64,000 nt of DNA from Nitrospirales bacterium (lineage in GTDB: Bacteria > Nitrospirota > Nitrospiria > Nitrospirales > UBA8639). The position numbers and the translations under genes are program-made. Positions 33,309 to 43,627 of this stretch are shown piece by piece. The stretch lies in the NCBI GenBank assembly GCA_031315915.1, contig JALDRK010000013.1, positions 38,528 to 102,527 of the forward strand, in the 5' to 3' direction. The notes beneath the pieces were generated by a model that saw only the letters and a list, made by a program, of their open reading frames with translations, did no database searches and had not been told where the DNA came from. Every line of letters starts with the position of its first letter. The stretch's first letter is position 1.

Positions 33309-34478
33309 ATGGAGTCCTTACCTTCCTCCAATCGGTTTCGTCGGTACCCCAAGACAACCCTGGTAGTGGTCGTTCTTCTCCTCATACTCATTTTGGATGT
33401 TGCCCTTACCGGGGTCTATCATGTCTATAAGTACGGGACCATCCATAAATTTGACCATCGTCGCGCCTTACGAGTGCCGTCCGATATCTTTCATCATACG
33501 TTGAAACCCAATGACCGACATGCTGTGGAGAAATGGGGAGACCGTTCCCACATACTTTCGACGAATTCCTTGGGATTTAAAGACCGGACTCCCCGGAATG
33601 TTCCTCTTGCCTCACCCAATGTGAGGCTGTTGTTTCTGGGCGACTCCTTTACCGAAGGGGTAGGGTTGGAATATGAACAAACCTTCGTGGGCCTCATTGA
33701 TACAGCCCTTCAGCCTCACAATATCGAGGTGATGAACGCCGGAGTGGCATCGTATTCTCCGGCTATTTATTTCAAGAAAACGGAATATCTTCTTGAGCAG
33801 GTCGGATTGAAGGTCGACCATGTTTTTGTTTTTTTGGACATTTCAGACATTCAAGATGAAGGCGAAGATTATGATATCCGGGATAATCGGGTAATCTGGG
33901 TTGGCGGCGGGATGTCTGGCTTGAGAGATTTCCTGTTCGAATATACCGGTCTTCTCAAAAATTTGTGGATTGCGTGCGAGAAGATATCTGGAATTGTCTA
34001 TCGGGCACCTGATACGGGCCGTACCCAGAAAGAGCAAGCATTAGGGGTGAATATGTATCGGAGTTTATGGACCTTAGACGAAAAAGTCTACGAAGAATAC
34101 GGGAAAGTCGGACTTCAAAAATCCGGAAAACACATGACCCAACTTTCTCAGCTTTTGAAACGCCACAACGTAGCGTTAACCGTGGCTGTGTATCCTTGGC
34201 CTGATCAGGTATTTCATCGGGACCTGGATTCGCTTCAGGTGCAGTATTGGCAGAACTGGGCGGAAGAAAATGGGGTGAGATTTTTCAATCTATTTCCCCG
34301 CTTCATTCATCATGACCGGGATCCTACAGGGGATATCGAACATTTGTTTATTAGGGGAGATGTCCATTGGAACCAGGAGGGGCATCAATTCATAGCCGAT
34401 GAATTTCTGAGTTTCTTCAGGGCGAATTATTCCTCTTTTAAGCCTGAAGCCTATGACACCATCGAGAGCCACCCCTGA
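33309..34478 (+). CDS. SGNH/GDSL-type hydrolase with N-terminal membrane anchor
   Basis: The 389-residue protein has an N-terminal membrane segment (about 16-40), a block-I motif LLFLGDSFTEGVG around residues 112-124 with the nucleophile Ser, an Asn-like MNAGVASYSP block and the terminal DVHWNQEG with the catalytic His and Asp. Such exported esterases or acetyltransferase-like enzymes modify surface polysaccharides. Two further SGNH genes lie at 55.7 and 57.0 kb. No partner gene is adjacent; the convergent bamD follows. Confidence 0.8.
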   Translation: MESLPSSNRFRRYPKTTLVVVVLLLILILDVALTGVYHVYKYGTIHKFDHRRALRVPSDIFHHTLKPNDRHAVEKWGDRSHILSTNSLGFKDRTPRNVPLASPNVRLLFLGDSFTEGVGLEYEQTFVGLIDTALQPHNIEVMNAGVASYSPAIYFKKTEYLLEQVGLKVDHVFVFLDISDIQDEGEDYDIRDNRVIWVGGGMSGLRDFLFEYTGLLKNLWIACEKISGIVYRAPDTGRTQKEQALGVNMYRSLWTLDEKVYEEYGKVGLQKSGKHMTQLSQLLKRHNVALTVAVYPWPDQVFHRDLDSLQVQYWQNWAEENGVRFFNLFPRFIHHDRDPTGDIEHLFIRGDVHWNQEGHQFIADEFLSFFRANYSSFKPEAYDTIESHP

Positions 34479-34527
34479 CAAAGGGTTTTCCGAAAACTGG
34501 AAGCGAATAGAAGAAATGGGAGAGGTG

Positions 34528-35625
34528 CTAGCACCACTCGCCGGTTTTGCAGACCCTGGTCTCCTGAGAGGCGGGTGGGGGGATTGAATGAGAAACCGGG
34601 ATGGGTTTAGAAATATCGCGATCTGACCCGCACCAATTCCCGATGGCGCAGGACGTCGTCGGGGGTGTGGGCTGGTGAACGGGAGAAGAGGCGGTGACCT
34701 GACTTTGGTCCGTGTCTGGCGCTCGGCCGGCGTGTGCAGGAGTGGAAAAGGTAGTTTCTTGTGGGATTTCCCCTTTTGCCAGGAGTTGGGGTGTCGGGGG
34801 CTCCGTTTTGGTTTCCGACTTCGATAGAGCGGCCACAAGTTGAGGATGTTCCGCCTGGAGAGAAGCTAATCGATTTTGGGCTTTGGAATGGTAGGAATGG
34901 TTTGGATACTGATTGATTAAAGCGACCAACCAATCCTGAGACCATTCTTCGATGCCCAGATTTTGATAGGTCTCTGCCAATTGGTACATGGCCTCTCCTG
35001 CGGCATCCAGTTCGGAGTATTCCTGAATAATCTTTTCGAACCGGTGAGCGGCGGCCAGATATGATCTTCGCTTTAAGTAGAATTCCCCGACCATGAGATG
35101 ACGCTGGGCGAGCAGTTCCCGACAGGTGTGAATCGTCTGCTGGGCTTCGGCCTGGTAACGATTTCCGGGGAATTCCTCCAATAACTTGTTATAGGAAGTG
35201 ATGGCCTGAGTCAGAGGCTCAGGATCCCGATCCACCGTGCGGAATTGCTTAAAGTGGCTGACCCCAATTTTAAATTGGGCGTAGGGAGCCAACACGTGAT
35301 TCCGGTGTAAATCCAGGAAATGTTTGTATTCAACGATGGCTTCCGCGTAGGATTCCTTCTCGAAATAGGATTCGGCCCGTTTCATGATGACATTCGGGTC
35401 ATAACTCATTTCCACTGTGTCTCCCACGAATATCTGTTCGTCGGTTGTGCTGATGGCTGTCCCCGAATCTACGGGAGATTGAGCCTGCTCATGGGTCGTG
35501 CTGCAAGCGACTAACGGCCAGGTTGCCAGGAGGCAGGCTAAGAGCCCTCGATTGAAATAGTTTCCAAACATAGGGAACTTTGGTTTTTGGTCGGACAATG
35601 GATAGGTCGGGTATTGCGTGGCCAT
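34528..35625 (-). CDS. bamD: BamD-like outer-membrane assembly lipoprotein with a Cys-rich tail
   Basis: The protein (365 residues from ATG 35625) has a lipobox WPLVACSTT near residue 41 and TPR repeats covering about residues 75-270 with MKRAESYFEKESYAEAIVEY, YAQFKIGVSHFKQF and AEAQQTIHTCRELL, as in BamD. BamD is part of the BAM complex that inserts beta-barrel proteins. After the TPR core the C-terminus is Pro/Ser/Thr-rich and ends with two copies of a C-x-x-G-x-W-C motif (CAIGNWC at about 326-332 and CKTGEWC as the final residues). That tail is not part of the standard family. Other in-frame ATGs at 35661 and 35571 are alternatives; no ribosome site is clear. Confidence 0.75.
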   Translation of the reverse strand: MATQYPTYPLSDQKPKFPMFGNYFNRGLLACLLATWPLVACSTTHEQAQSPVDSGTAISTTDEQIFVGDTVEMSYDPNVIMKRAESYFEKESYAEAIVEYKHFLDLHRNHVLAPYAQFKIGVSHFKQFRTVDRDPEPLTQAITSYNKLLEEFPGNRYQAEAQQTIHTCRELLAQRHLMVGEFYLKRRSYLAAAHRFEKIIQEYSELDAAGEAMYQLAETYQNLGIEEWSQDWLVALINQYPNHSYHSKAQNRLASLQAEHPQLVAALSKSETKTEPPTPQLLAKGEIPQETTFSTPAHAGRAPDTDQSQVTASSPVHQPTPPTTSCAIGNWCGSDRDISKPIPVSHSIPPPASQETRVCKTGEWC

Positions 35626-35807
35626 AGACAATGCTTTCCCTTTATACAAGAATCGGACCATCAGGATAAAGACTGAAATATGATAATTTTACGAAAATGT
35701 AATAAATAAATATGTCTCACAATTGCCACGAATGTCCTGAAAAGTACAGACTGCACTTCTCCTCTCATACAGAGAGCTTAGATTGAAGGCATAGATTAGG
35801 AGTGTAA

Positions 35808-36800
35808 ATGATGGGCTTTGGCTCACGGATCGTTGGAACCGGCTCCTTTCTTCCAAGTCGAGTGGTAACGAATCAAGATGTCAGCCGCTTGTTGGATATC
35901 GGGCCGGATTATGTCGAACGGGTGTCCGGCATTCGGACCCGCCACTGGGTTTCTTCTGGTGAGGACTGTTCCTGGTTAGCTGAGCAGGCCACCAGGCTGG
36001 CCCTGGCGGATGCTCAGATAATGCCCGATGATTTGGATGCCATTGTGCTGTCTTCTACCTCTCCCGATATGCTGTTTCCTTCGACGGCCTGCCTGCTCCA
36101 AGGTCGCTTAGGGATCACAGGTATTCCTGCATTTGATGTGGCGGCCTCCTGTTCGGGATTTTTATATGGATTGTCGATGGCGGACTGTTTTATTCGCTCC
36201 GGGCAATTTCGACGATGTTTGGTTGTGGCAGCCGAGGTCAAATCCCGTTCCTTGGATTTGCAAGATCTCAGCACAGCTATTTTATTTGGGGACGGGGCGG
36301 GAGCGGCTATTCTGGAACGCTCCTCTCAGGCGGATATAGGGGTTGTGAGCGTTCGTCTTCATGCGGATGGCGCGTATCATGATTTAATTAAAATTCCTGG
36401 TGGCGGTTCACGTCAGCCGCTTTCCCCGGCAGTATTGGAGGGACAAGGCCATACCCTGAGAATCCAGGGTTCGAAAATTTACCGGTTGGCTGTCCGTCAA
36501 CTGGCCCAGGCCGTTAAGGAGCATGTGGCCGAAGAGAAATGGGAACTGGAGCAATTAGATCAAGTCATTTTTCATCAGGCTAATGGCCGTCTCATTGCCC
36601 AAGTGTGTAAGGTGCTTGGCACACCGGCCGACCGCAGTTTTTCCGTAATTGAGAATCTCGGGAATGCCTCGTCGGCTTCCCTGCCGATCGCTATGGATCG
36701 GGCCAATCGGTCCCATCGGCTGAAGTCAGGCCACCGGGTGCTGTTGGGAACTTTTGGGGGAGGGTTGACCTGGGCCACAGCTCTTGTACGATGGGGCTAG
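35808..36800 (+). CDS. fabH: 3-oxoacyl-ACP synthase III (FabH)
   Basis: FabH condenses acetyl-CoA with malonyl-ACP to start fatty acid synthesis. The 330-residue protein has the catalytic triad in context: C115 in DVAASCSGFLYG, a His in VIFHQANGR and an Asn in NLGNASSAS. It also contains the start motif GTGSFLPSRVVTNQD and the RIQGSKIYRLAVRQL segment. It stands alone, without fabD/fabG/acpP nearby, and is upstream of ispH on the same strand. Length is typical. Confidence 0.93.
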   Translation: MMGFGSRIVGTGSFLPSRVVTNQDVSRLLDIGPDYVERVSGIRTRHWVSSGEDCSWLAEQATRLALADAQIMPDDLDAIVLSSTSPDMLFPSTACLLQGRLGITGIPAFDVAASCSGFLYGLSMADCFIRSGQFRRCLVVAAEVKSRSLDLQDLSTAILFGDGAGAAILERSSQADIGVVSVRLHADGAYHDLIKIPGGGSRQPLSPAVLEGQGHTLRIQGSKIYRLAVRQLAQAVKEHVAEEKWELEQLDQVIFHQANGRLIAQVCKVLGTPADRSFSVIENLGNASSASLPIAMDRANRSHRLKSGHRVLLGTFGGGLTWATALVRWG

Positions 36801-36942
36801 CTTCATGAGGCTGTGAGGAGCCAAGGTGGGCGGTGTTTGCCCTTTAGCTGGAAGGAAGGTCTTCTATTGACGATGGTTTTCCATTTCGCCTATCGTGGCC
36901 TGCGAAGATGCCAAGACTTTGTTTCTTTTGAGGGAGGATACC

Positions 36943-37881
36943 TTGAAAATCTTTTTGTCTAATCCCAGAGGGTTCTGTGCCGGGGTGGATCGTGCGATAG
37001 AAATCGTCGATTTATCGCTAAAAACGTATGGAGCACCCATTTATGTCAGGCATGAAATCGTGCATAGTCGGTATGTGGTCGCTTCTCTGCGTGAGAAGGG
37101 CGCCATTTTTGTGGAAGAACTGGGAGAAGTGCCGGATGGGGCCATCGTGATTTTCAGCGCCCACGGTGTTGCCAAAAGCGTCTGGGAAGAAGCCAAGCGT
37201 AGGAATTTGAAAGTCATTGATGCGACATGTCCCTTAGTCATCAAGGTCCACAATGAAGTGAACCGGGATTATACCAACCAATATGAACTAATCCTGATTG
37301 GCCATGCCGGACATCCGGAAGTGGTGGGGACCTTGGGACAAGTACCTGATAAGTTTCATTTGGTGTCTTCAGTGGAAGATGTCGAGGTCCTGCAAGTGGA
37401 AAATCCTCTCCATTTGTCCTACGTGACCCAGACGACTCTTAGCGTTGACGAGTGTCGGGATATTGTAGAAGCTCTACATCGTCGGTTCCCTGGAATCAAG
37501 GGTCCTCACCAGGAGGATATTTGTTATGCTACCCAAAATCGTCAAAATGCGGTAAAGGAACTATCCCAGCATGTCGATGTGATTTTGGTGATTGGATCAC
37601 CGAATAGCTCAAATTCCAACCGCTTAAAAGAGTTGGGTGAGCGATGCGGAATTCCCGCCTATCTCATTGATTCGTATAAAGATATTAAGCCGGAGTGGTT
37701 GGAAGGGGTTCGTGCGGTGGGTATTGCCGCAGGGGCCTCTGCGCCGGAAGTACTGGTGACTCAGGTGGTGAAGTTTTTAAAAGAGCAGGGCGCCGATTCT
37801 CTGGAAGAACTTACCGTGGTGGAGGAAGATGTGGAGTTTCTTCTCCCGAAAGAATTGTTAATGGCCAAGGGTAGACCGTAA
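36943..37881 (+). CDS. ispH: 4-hydroxy-3-methylbut-2-enyl diphosphate reductase IspH
   Basis: IspH makes IPP and DMAPP in the last step of the MEP isoprenoid pathway using a [4Fe-4S] cluster. Cluster cysteines lie in NPRGFCAGV (C12), DATCPLV and [11 protein letters not shown]; other marks are the substrate loop [12 protein letters not shown], the VTQTTLS block and [12 protein letters not shown]. The start is the TTG at 36943, with GAGGGAGG 5-9 bases upstream and the first family residues directly after it; the frame is open 16 codons earlier but lacks family similarity. That makes a 312-residue protein. Confidence 0.94.
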   Translation: MKIFLSNPRGFCAGVDRAIEIVDLSLKTYGAPIYVRHEIVHSRYVVASLREKGAIFVEELGEVPDGAIVIFSAHGVAKSVWEEAKRRNLKVIDATCPLVIKVHNEVNRDYTNQYELILIGHAGHPEVVGTLGQVPDKFHLVSSVEDVEVLQVENPLHLSYVTQTTLSVDECRDIVEALHRRFPGIKGPHQEDICYATQNRQNAVKELSQHVDVILVIGSPNSSNSNRLKELGERCGIPAYLIDSYKDIKPEWLEGVRAVGIAAGASAPEVLVTQVVKFLKEQGADSLEELTVVEEDVEFLLPKELLMAKGRP

Positions 37882-38161
37882 TCCTGTTCATTCCCGATTC
37901 CCCGTCAACTTCAAAATCTTACCGAACTCTTCTGCCGGACCCTCCTAGAAAATCTGACCACAGGGCCAGCACGACGTGCGATTCTTGAACTCGCCACGCC
38001 CGGAAGCTGGTCAGCAAGAGTTGTATATCCTCACAATATATTGAAGGGGGCCTAGCTTCCCACTACTGTATTTTGCGTTTTTTTTGATATTTCCCGGTTG
38101 TTGTGATAAAAATGAGCCTTCCCTTTATTTGTCGCTATCCACTGTTTTTTGAGGAGGTCGT

Positions 38162-41100
38162 ATGTATCTGCGAACTCTGGTCGTCAATGGATTTAAATCA
38201 TTTGTGGAAACCAAGCTGGATTTTCCTAAGGGAATTACCGCAGTGGTTGGGCCCAACGGCACCGGCAAGAGCAATATTGTCGATGCCATTCTTTGGGCGA
38301 TGGGCGAACAAAGCGTCAAAAGTCTGCGGAGCGAACGCATGGAAGATGTCATCTTTAACGGCACGGAACAGCGGAAGCCTCTTGGGATGGTAGAGGCTTC
38401 TTTGGTGTTTTCCGATGTCTCGCCTCGTGATCTTGAGCCCATTTCTGCCATTTTAGAGGATCTCGATCAACCGACCGAGATCATGCTGACCCGGCGGCTT
38501 TTTCGGGATGGGGAGAGTGAGTATTTATTAAATAAAATTCCTTGCCGGCTGAAGGATATCCGCGGTTTTTTGTGGAATGTGCGGGCGGGAACACGCGGCC
38601 AATCGGTAATCGAACAAGGCAACATCGAACAGTTATTGAATGCGTCTCCGCAGGAACGTCGGGAGTTTATCGAGGGAACGGCCGGTATTATCCGGTATAA
38701 GAAACAGAAAGCCGAAGCTCTCAGGAAATTGGAAGGGACCGAAAATAACCTATTGAGAGTCAGGGATATCCTGGGTGAAGTTCGGCAGCAGTTAAAGACC
38801 CTCAACCGTCAGGCCAAACAAGCTGAAGAATATCAAGCCTTGCAGCGTGAAGCTCGCGAATTGGAAGTCCGGATTCTCTCTTTGGACTTTCGAAAATTGT
38901 TTCATCAGCAGCAGGGTTTTGAAGCCGAATTACAGGAATCTGAACACCAGGAATTGGCCTGTGTGGCGGAGGAGGCTCGTTTCGCAGCCGAACGGGAGGA
39001 GCATCAATTGGCCCTCACGGCAACCGGAGAGGCTCTGGCCGAAACACAGGAACAACTACGGGATGTTGATCGTCAATTGTCCCAGGGCTTGACCACTATT
39101 CAGATCGAACGGCACCGTTTGGAACAATTGGGGCAACAGCATGAACAAGTCATGGATGATCGACGTCGCCTGGAAGGGGAATCGCAAACGGCCCAAGCGA
39201 TTCTGGTGACGGTGAGAGAACGGATGGCTCAAATCCGTTGTGAAATCGAAAGTATTTCTTCTGCGGTGGCGGAAGGTGATGAAAAAATGACTGTTCTGGC
39301 GGCGCGTCGCAAAGAGACAGCCGAGATCGTGGAACATGGGCGGGAAAGGATTTTAGGGTTGGCTGTTGAACAGACCAATCTGGAAAACCGCCTGCAAATG
39401 ACGGTGACCGGGCAGCATGCCTTACAACGTCGTCTGGAACGACTGGACTCGGAAATGTTGCAAACCCAGAGTGCTCAGGTCAAGCTTCATGACGAAGGCA
39501 AGACGCTGCTTCAACAACGGGTATCCTTGGAAGGACAACTGGAAGATCTCAAGAAAAATCAAGAGGAATTGGAGGTGACCTTACAAAGTCAGCGTGAGTC
39601 ACGTGAAGACATTGATGAGAAGTTGTTGGAACTGCAGACTCAGATGGCCGGAACGGATTCTGAATGGCGTGCGCTTCAGGGAATTTTTCAGGAAGAACTG
39701 GGATATGGGGCGGAGTCTGCCGATTCCGAATCGTCTGTGCGAGGAAATTGTTCGGCCATTCAAGCGGCTTTGGCCGAACGGATGGAAGTGCCGGAGCGTG
39801 TGGAAAAAGCCATTGAAGCCGCATTGGGCAGGCAATTACGGGCTTGGCTGGTTCAGTCTCCTCAGGAAGCCGAGCAAACCATTGGGCAATTCAAGCTGCA
39901 CCGATTGGGACGAGGGAGTTTTATCCCGTTGAATCTTTATCAGCCGCGGGAGGCCGGTCAGCCCGCGTGGTGGTCGGCCATCGAATCCGACCCCAGGGTG
40001 CAGGGGCTGGCCGTGGATCGGGTGCAAGTTGATGAATCCTTACAGGGTGTCGTATGTGCATTGTTGGGACAAACGGTCATTGTGGACACTCTGGCCGGAG
40101 CGCTGGCGTTGATGGAGACCCAGCAATGGTTTCATGGCCAAGGTCCTTTGCTGGCGACGTTGGAGGGGGAGTTGGTCTATTCCTCCGGAGTCATCATCGG
40201 TGGTTCGGACAACGAATCAGGCGGATTATTGCATCGGCGTCGGGAAATCTTGGAATTGGAACAACGGTTGCAGAATCTTTCCCTGGCAGTGGAAGCGGTC
40301 AAACTCAAAAGAAAAGATTTGTGCGAAAACATCGAATCGGTCTCTCAACAACTTGAGGCCGCCACGTCGGGCATTCGTGAAACCGAGATTCAATGGGTCA
40401 CGGTGCAACGGGAAGGGGCTTCGCGGGAACAGGCTCTTCCGGAGTTGGAGAAAAGATTGGAAATCCTGAGTTATGAGCAGGAGACCGAAGGGACTGAACT
40501 GACACGGATGCAACACGAAGAAGAGGATTTACGTCAACGGCTGACCGATCTGGAAAAGGTCAGGGCACAAGAAGATCTCAGCCTTCGTGAGGGATTGGCC
40601 TCCCTGGAAGCCTTGAATCTGGAGTATCAGGTATTGTTGGATAGCGTGAATGAAGTCCGGGTGAATTATCAAACGTTAAAAACCCGATGGGATCACGAAC
40701 AAGGGCAAGTAGAGCGGATCGAGCGGGAAGAGGATAACCGGAAAAACCGATTAGTTCAAATTGATCAGCAATTAGAGCAACTCTTTGCCGCGAGTCGGAA
40801 GAGCCAGGATGAGCGACTGAAAACCGAGGAACAGGTGGAATGGTTGCAGGAGAAGCAGGATGAATTGGCTGAAGAATTACGGAAATATCAAAATCGCCAT
40901 GCCGGTATCACGCAGCAGGTGAAGCAATGCGAAAACTTGATGGCGGAGTGCAGAGATACCTTATCCAAAATTTTGAAAACCCGTGTTCCAATCGAAAGTC
41001 ATTTGGCCGAAGTTCGGACGAAATTGCAAGGTGTTAGAGAGATGCTGGAAGTGACTTATGAAATGGGCACGGATGAATTGGTCAATCTTCAGAATGAAAA

Positions 41101-41836
41101 CCCTGTTCAGGGGGAGGAATCGATTTCTGCTGCCGAAGGGATGGCTTCTCCGGAGGCCTGGCGAGAACAGCTACAGCAGATTCGAAAACGGTTGGAACGG
41201 ATCGGACCAATCAATTTGGCGGCGATCGAAGAACATCAGCAGTTGGAAGAGCGCTATCAATTTTTGTTGGCGCAGGAAAGCGATTTGGCCAATTCGATTC
41301 AGTCCCTTCAGGAGATTATTCAACGGTTAAACCATACCACCAATCGCTTATTTGACGAGACGTTCCAGGAGCTGCAGGTCAAATTCAGTGAAGTCTTTTC
41401 TGCGTTGTTCGCCGGAGGTCGAGCTGAATTGGTTTTGGTTGAAGAAACCGTGGAGGGAGCGGATGGAGAGGTCACCCGTCTGGAGCCTGGGGTCGATATC
41501 GTGGCCCAACCTCCAGGAAAGCGGTTGAAAAATCTCAGTATGCTTTCAGGCGGTGAAAAGACCTTGACGGTCATGGCGTTGTTGTTTGCCAGCTTTTTGA
41601 TTCGTCCCAGTCCCTTTTGTGTATTGGATGAGGTTGATGCGCCGCTGGATGAAAATAACGTGGTTCGATTCGGACAATTTCTTCGGCAAATGGCCGATTG
41701 TTCTCAATTTGTGTTGATTACCCACAATAAGCGGTCCATGGAAATAGCCGACTCCCTGTTTGGTGTGACGATGGAAGAGCCAGGAGTGTCTAAGCTGGTT
41801 TCGGTCCGCTTGCAGGACCTCCAAGAGGTGGGCTAG
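38162..41836 (+). CDS. smc: Chromosome segregation protein SMC
   Basis: The 1224-residue SMC ATPase has Walker A VVGPNGTGKSNIVDA near residue 32-44, a first coiled coil of roughly 170-500, a globular hinge of about 520-690 with YGAESADSESSVRG, a second coiled coil to about 1010, and a head with the signature NLSMLSGGEKTL near residue 1127 and Walker B PFCVLDEVDAPLDEN. It organises and condenses the chromosome with ScpA/ScpB, which are not in the window. GAGGAGG lies just before the ATG. A strong terminator follows the stop. Confidence 0.95.
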   Translation: MYLRTLVVNGFKSFVETKLDFPKGITAVVGPNGTGKSNIVDAILWAMGEQSVKSLRSERMEDVIFNGTEQRKPLGMVEASLVFSDVSPRDLEPISAILEDLDQPTEIMLTRRLFRDGESEYLLNKIPCRLKDIRGFLWNVRAGTRGQSVIEQGNIEQLLNASPQERREFIEGTAGIIRYKKQKAEALRKLEGTENNLLRVRDILGEVRQQLKTLNRQAKQAEEYQALQREARELEVRILSLDFRKLFHQQQGFEAELQESEHQELACVAEEARFAAEREEHQLALTATGEALAETQEQLRDVDRQLSQGLTTIQIERHRLEQLGQQHEQVMDDRRRLEGESQTAQAILVTVRERMAQIRCEIESISSAVAEGDEKMTVLAARRKETAEIVEHGRERILGLAVEQTNLENRLQMTVTGQHALQRRLERLDSEMLQTQSAQVKLHDEGKTLLQQRVSLEGQLEDLKKNQEELEVTLQSQRESREDIDEKLLELQTQMAGTDSEWRALQGIFQEELGYGAESADSESSVRGNCSAIQAALAERMEVPERVEKAIEAALGRQLRAWLVQSPQEAEQTIGQFKLHRLGRGSFIPLNLYQPREAGQPAWWSAIESDPRVQGLAVDRVQVDESLQGVVCALLGQTVIVDTLAGALALMETQQWFHGQGPLLATLEGELVYSSGVIIGGSDNESGGLLHRRREILELEQRLQNLSLAVEAVKLKRKDLCENIESVSQQLEAATSGIRETEIQWVTVQREGASREQALPELEKRLEILSYEQETEGTELTRMQHEEEDLRQRLTDLEKVRAQEDLSLREGLASLEALNLEYQVLLDSVNEVRVNYQTLKTRWDHEQGQVERIEREEDNRKNRLVQIDQQLEQLFAASRKSQDERLKTEEQVEWLQEKQDELAEELRKYQNRHAGITQQVKQCENLMAECRDTLSKILKTRVPIESHLAEVRTKLQGVREMLEVTYEMGTDELVNLQNENPVQGEESISAAEGMASPEAWREQLQQIRKRLERIGPINLAAIEEHQQLEERYQFLLAQESDLANSIQSLQEIIQRLNHTTNRLFDETFQELQVKFSEVFSALFAGGRAELVLVEETVEGADGEVTRLEPGVDIVAQPPGKRLKNLSMLSGGEKTLTVMALLFASFLIRPSPFCVLDEVDAPLDENNVVRFGQFLRQMADCSQFVLITHNKRSMEIADSLFGVTMEEPGVSKLVSVRLQDLQEVG

Positions 41837-41864
41837 GTTTCCGCAACTCCGCCTGGAGTTATAG

Positions 41865-41904
41865 AAAAAGCCCCTTCCTTTTCGACGAAAGGAAGGGGCT
41901 TTTT
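41865..41904. terminator. Bidirectional rho-independent terminator between smc and the ferredoxin gene
   Basis: A perfect 17-base stem (41865-41881 pairing with 41888-41904) with a six-base TCGACG loop ends in a T run on the plus strand and begins with an A run, so it can stop transcription from both smc and the convergent ferredoxin gene. Confidence 0.9.
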
Positions 41905-41934
41905 GGGGTATCAAATAGTTTGGCGTGTTGTGTG

Positions 41935-42282
41935 TTAATTCCGAACGCCACTCCAGACTTTAGCGGCGTCGATTTCTTTGTCGGGATTTAGTTCTTTTGC
42001 CTTGTTCAGAAGGACTTCAGTTGTCTCAGGAATGGCCGGGTCGGGTATGCAGCAATCATCAACCGGACACACAGCCGCACATTGAGGCTCGTCGAAATGA
42101 CCGACACATTCCGTGCACCGTTCATAGGTAATGACATACACGGTATCTCCGTCACCTTGGCCTTCCCCCACCTGATGGCCTTTTTCCTCCGCTGCACTGC
42201 GCGTTTCAAAAATGGCTTCGTTGGGGCACTCCGGGAGGCAGGCTCCACAATTAATGCACTCTTCAGTGATCAGTAACGACAT
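41935..42282 (-). CDS. 2[4Fe-4S] ferredoxin (YfhL/FdxN-like)
   Basis: The 115-residue protein has an 8-Fe ferredoxin pattern: CINCGACLPECPNEAIF at residues 9-25 as the first cluster, and CTECVGHFDEPQCAAVCPVD with a 7-residue insertion as the second. Such ferredoxins carry electrons for low-potential reactions. The start MSLLITEECINCG is preceded by GGAGGA. The C-terminal 25 residues are an extension. The gene is convergent with smc. Confidence 0.92.
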   Translation of the reverse strand: MSLLITEECINCGACLPECPNEAIFETRSAAEEKGHQVGEGQGDGDTVYVITYERCTECVGHFDEPQCAAVCPVDDCCIPDPAIPETTEVLLNKAKELNPDKEIDAAKVWSGVRN

Positions 42283-42670
42283 AATTCCAGTTCCTCCTTA
42301 TCCATCTACTCTACTAAAAATGGAATTTCTGTTGGCTTTTGCCCATCAGAACAGTTTTTGTCAACAAGAACAATAGTGTTTCTCTACTGGTGACCTTAAA
42401 GTGGCATTCTACCGATTAAAATTTCAAGCCGTCAACGGCACAGAAGACCTAGGCATAAGCCATTTGGTCTGGTCAGCCTTGAAATGAGCGGGATCGAAAA
42501 ACGACACCTAAGCTCAATCGTGGATGGTAGGGTTTTACCCTAAAGCGTGTTATGTTGGGTTTTCAGTCAGCCTGAGTCATCGTCATGGCCGGTGCTGAGA
42601 TCTCTAAAATGAACGCCTGATTGTTTCCTCTATTCATATTCACCTAACGGAAATACTTCCCTTCTCAGGT
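42283..42670. other. 388 bp divergent intergenic region without a recognised gene
   Basis: The region separates the ferredoxin (minus) and the DMT transporter (plus), so it must hold promoters in both directions. I saw no clear -35/-10 pair, hairpin or repeat in it, and no ORF with a convincing start. Confidence 0.5.
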
Positions 42671-43627
42671 ATGTCTTCCTCAAAGTTGTCCGTCAGTGCC
42701 TCCTATGTGTCGTTAACGTGTGCCGCGATGGTGTGGGGCGGATCAGTGGTGGCTCAGAAAGTCGCTCTTGGTCCTTTTTCTCCAGTAGAAACCTCGGTAT
42801 TTCGTGGTCTGGGAGCCTTGGCCATTCTCATCCCCTTATGGTTGTGGACGGAAGGGCCAATGATCTTTTCCTTAAAGGATTGGAAAACGTTTTTTGTTTT
42901 AGGGTTGGGGGTGTTAGGAAACCATCTTCTGATTTTGTTTGGCTTACAATTTATCGGTGCAGGAGCGGCTGGGGTCATTATTGGATCCAGCCCAGCCATT
43001 ACGGCTTTTTTGTCATCGGTCATTCTGAAGGACATTGCCCTGCGCGTGATCTGGGTCGGGTGTCTCGTCTCGTTCGTCGGAGTCCTGTTCATTACCGGAA
43101 GAAGCGGCATTGAAGGCGTGGGCTCCAATCCACTGTTGGGCGGAGGACTGGTGCTCTCGGGTCTCGTATGTTGGGCGCTGTATACGATTGGGTGCCGACG
43201 GACGATGGAGCGGTTTTCCCCACTGGCCGTGACCTGGATAACGTTATCGGTATCGTTGATATTCGAAATTCCGCTGTTGCTCTTCAATCACAAAGTGTTG
43301 GTGGCAGGCTTTGAGAGCGTTCCGTTGTTCGGCTGGGCCGCGCTGGTGTATGTCATGGTGTTTGCGACTGCTGTGGGACAGCAAGCCTGGCTCTATGGTG
43401 TGGAAGGGGTCGGTCCCTCCCGTGCAGGAATATTTGGGAATCTCATTCCCGTATCGGCCCTACTTTTTTCATTCATGATTTTGGGGGAATCGGTTGGCTT
43501 CAGGGAATTAACTGGGATAGGATTGATTGTCTTTGGCGTGTGGTTGGTGGATCGTCAATCTCGTGAAGAACTCGGACGCATCACCACTCCCCGGATAGAG
43601 ATTTTAGAAGAAAGAGAGAAACCCTGA
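42671..43627 (+). CDS. DMT (EamA) family transporter
   Basis: The 318-residue protein has ten membrane segments made of two EamA repeats, with the family entries MVWGGSVVAQKVALG (around 19-33) and GSSPAITAFLSSV. The second repeat has WALYTIGCRRTMERFSP. DMT transporters move small metabolites or drugs out of the cell; the substrate is unknown. Its stop overlaps the start of the NTF2-like gene by one base (TGATG), so they are probably one operon. Confidence 0.85.
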   Translation: MSSSKLSVSASYVSLTCAAMVWGGSVVAQKVALGPFSPVETSVFRGLGALAILIPLWLWTEGPMIFSLKDWKTFFVLGLGVLGNHLLILFGLQFIGAGAAGVIIGSSPAITAFLSSVILKDIALRVIWVGCLVSFVGVLFITGRSGIEGVGSNPLLGGGLVLSGLVCWALYTIGCRRTMERFSPLAVTWITLSVSLIFEIPLLLFNHKVLVAGFESVPLFGWAALVYVMVFATAVGQQAWLYGVEGVGPSRAGIFGNLIPVSALLFSFMILGESVGFRELTGIGLIVFGVWLVDRQSREELGRITTPRIEILEEREKP

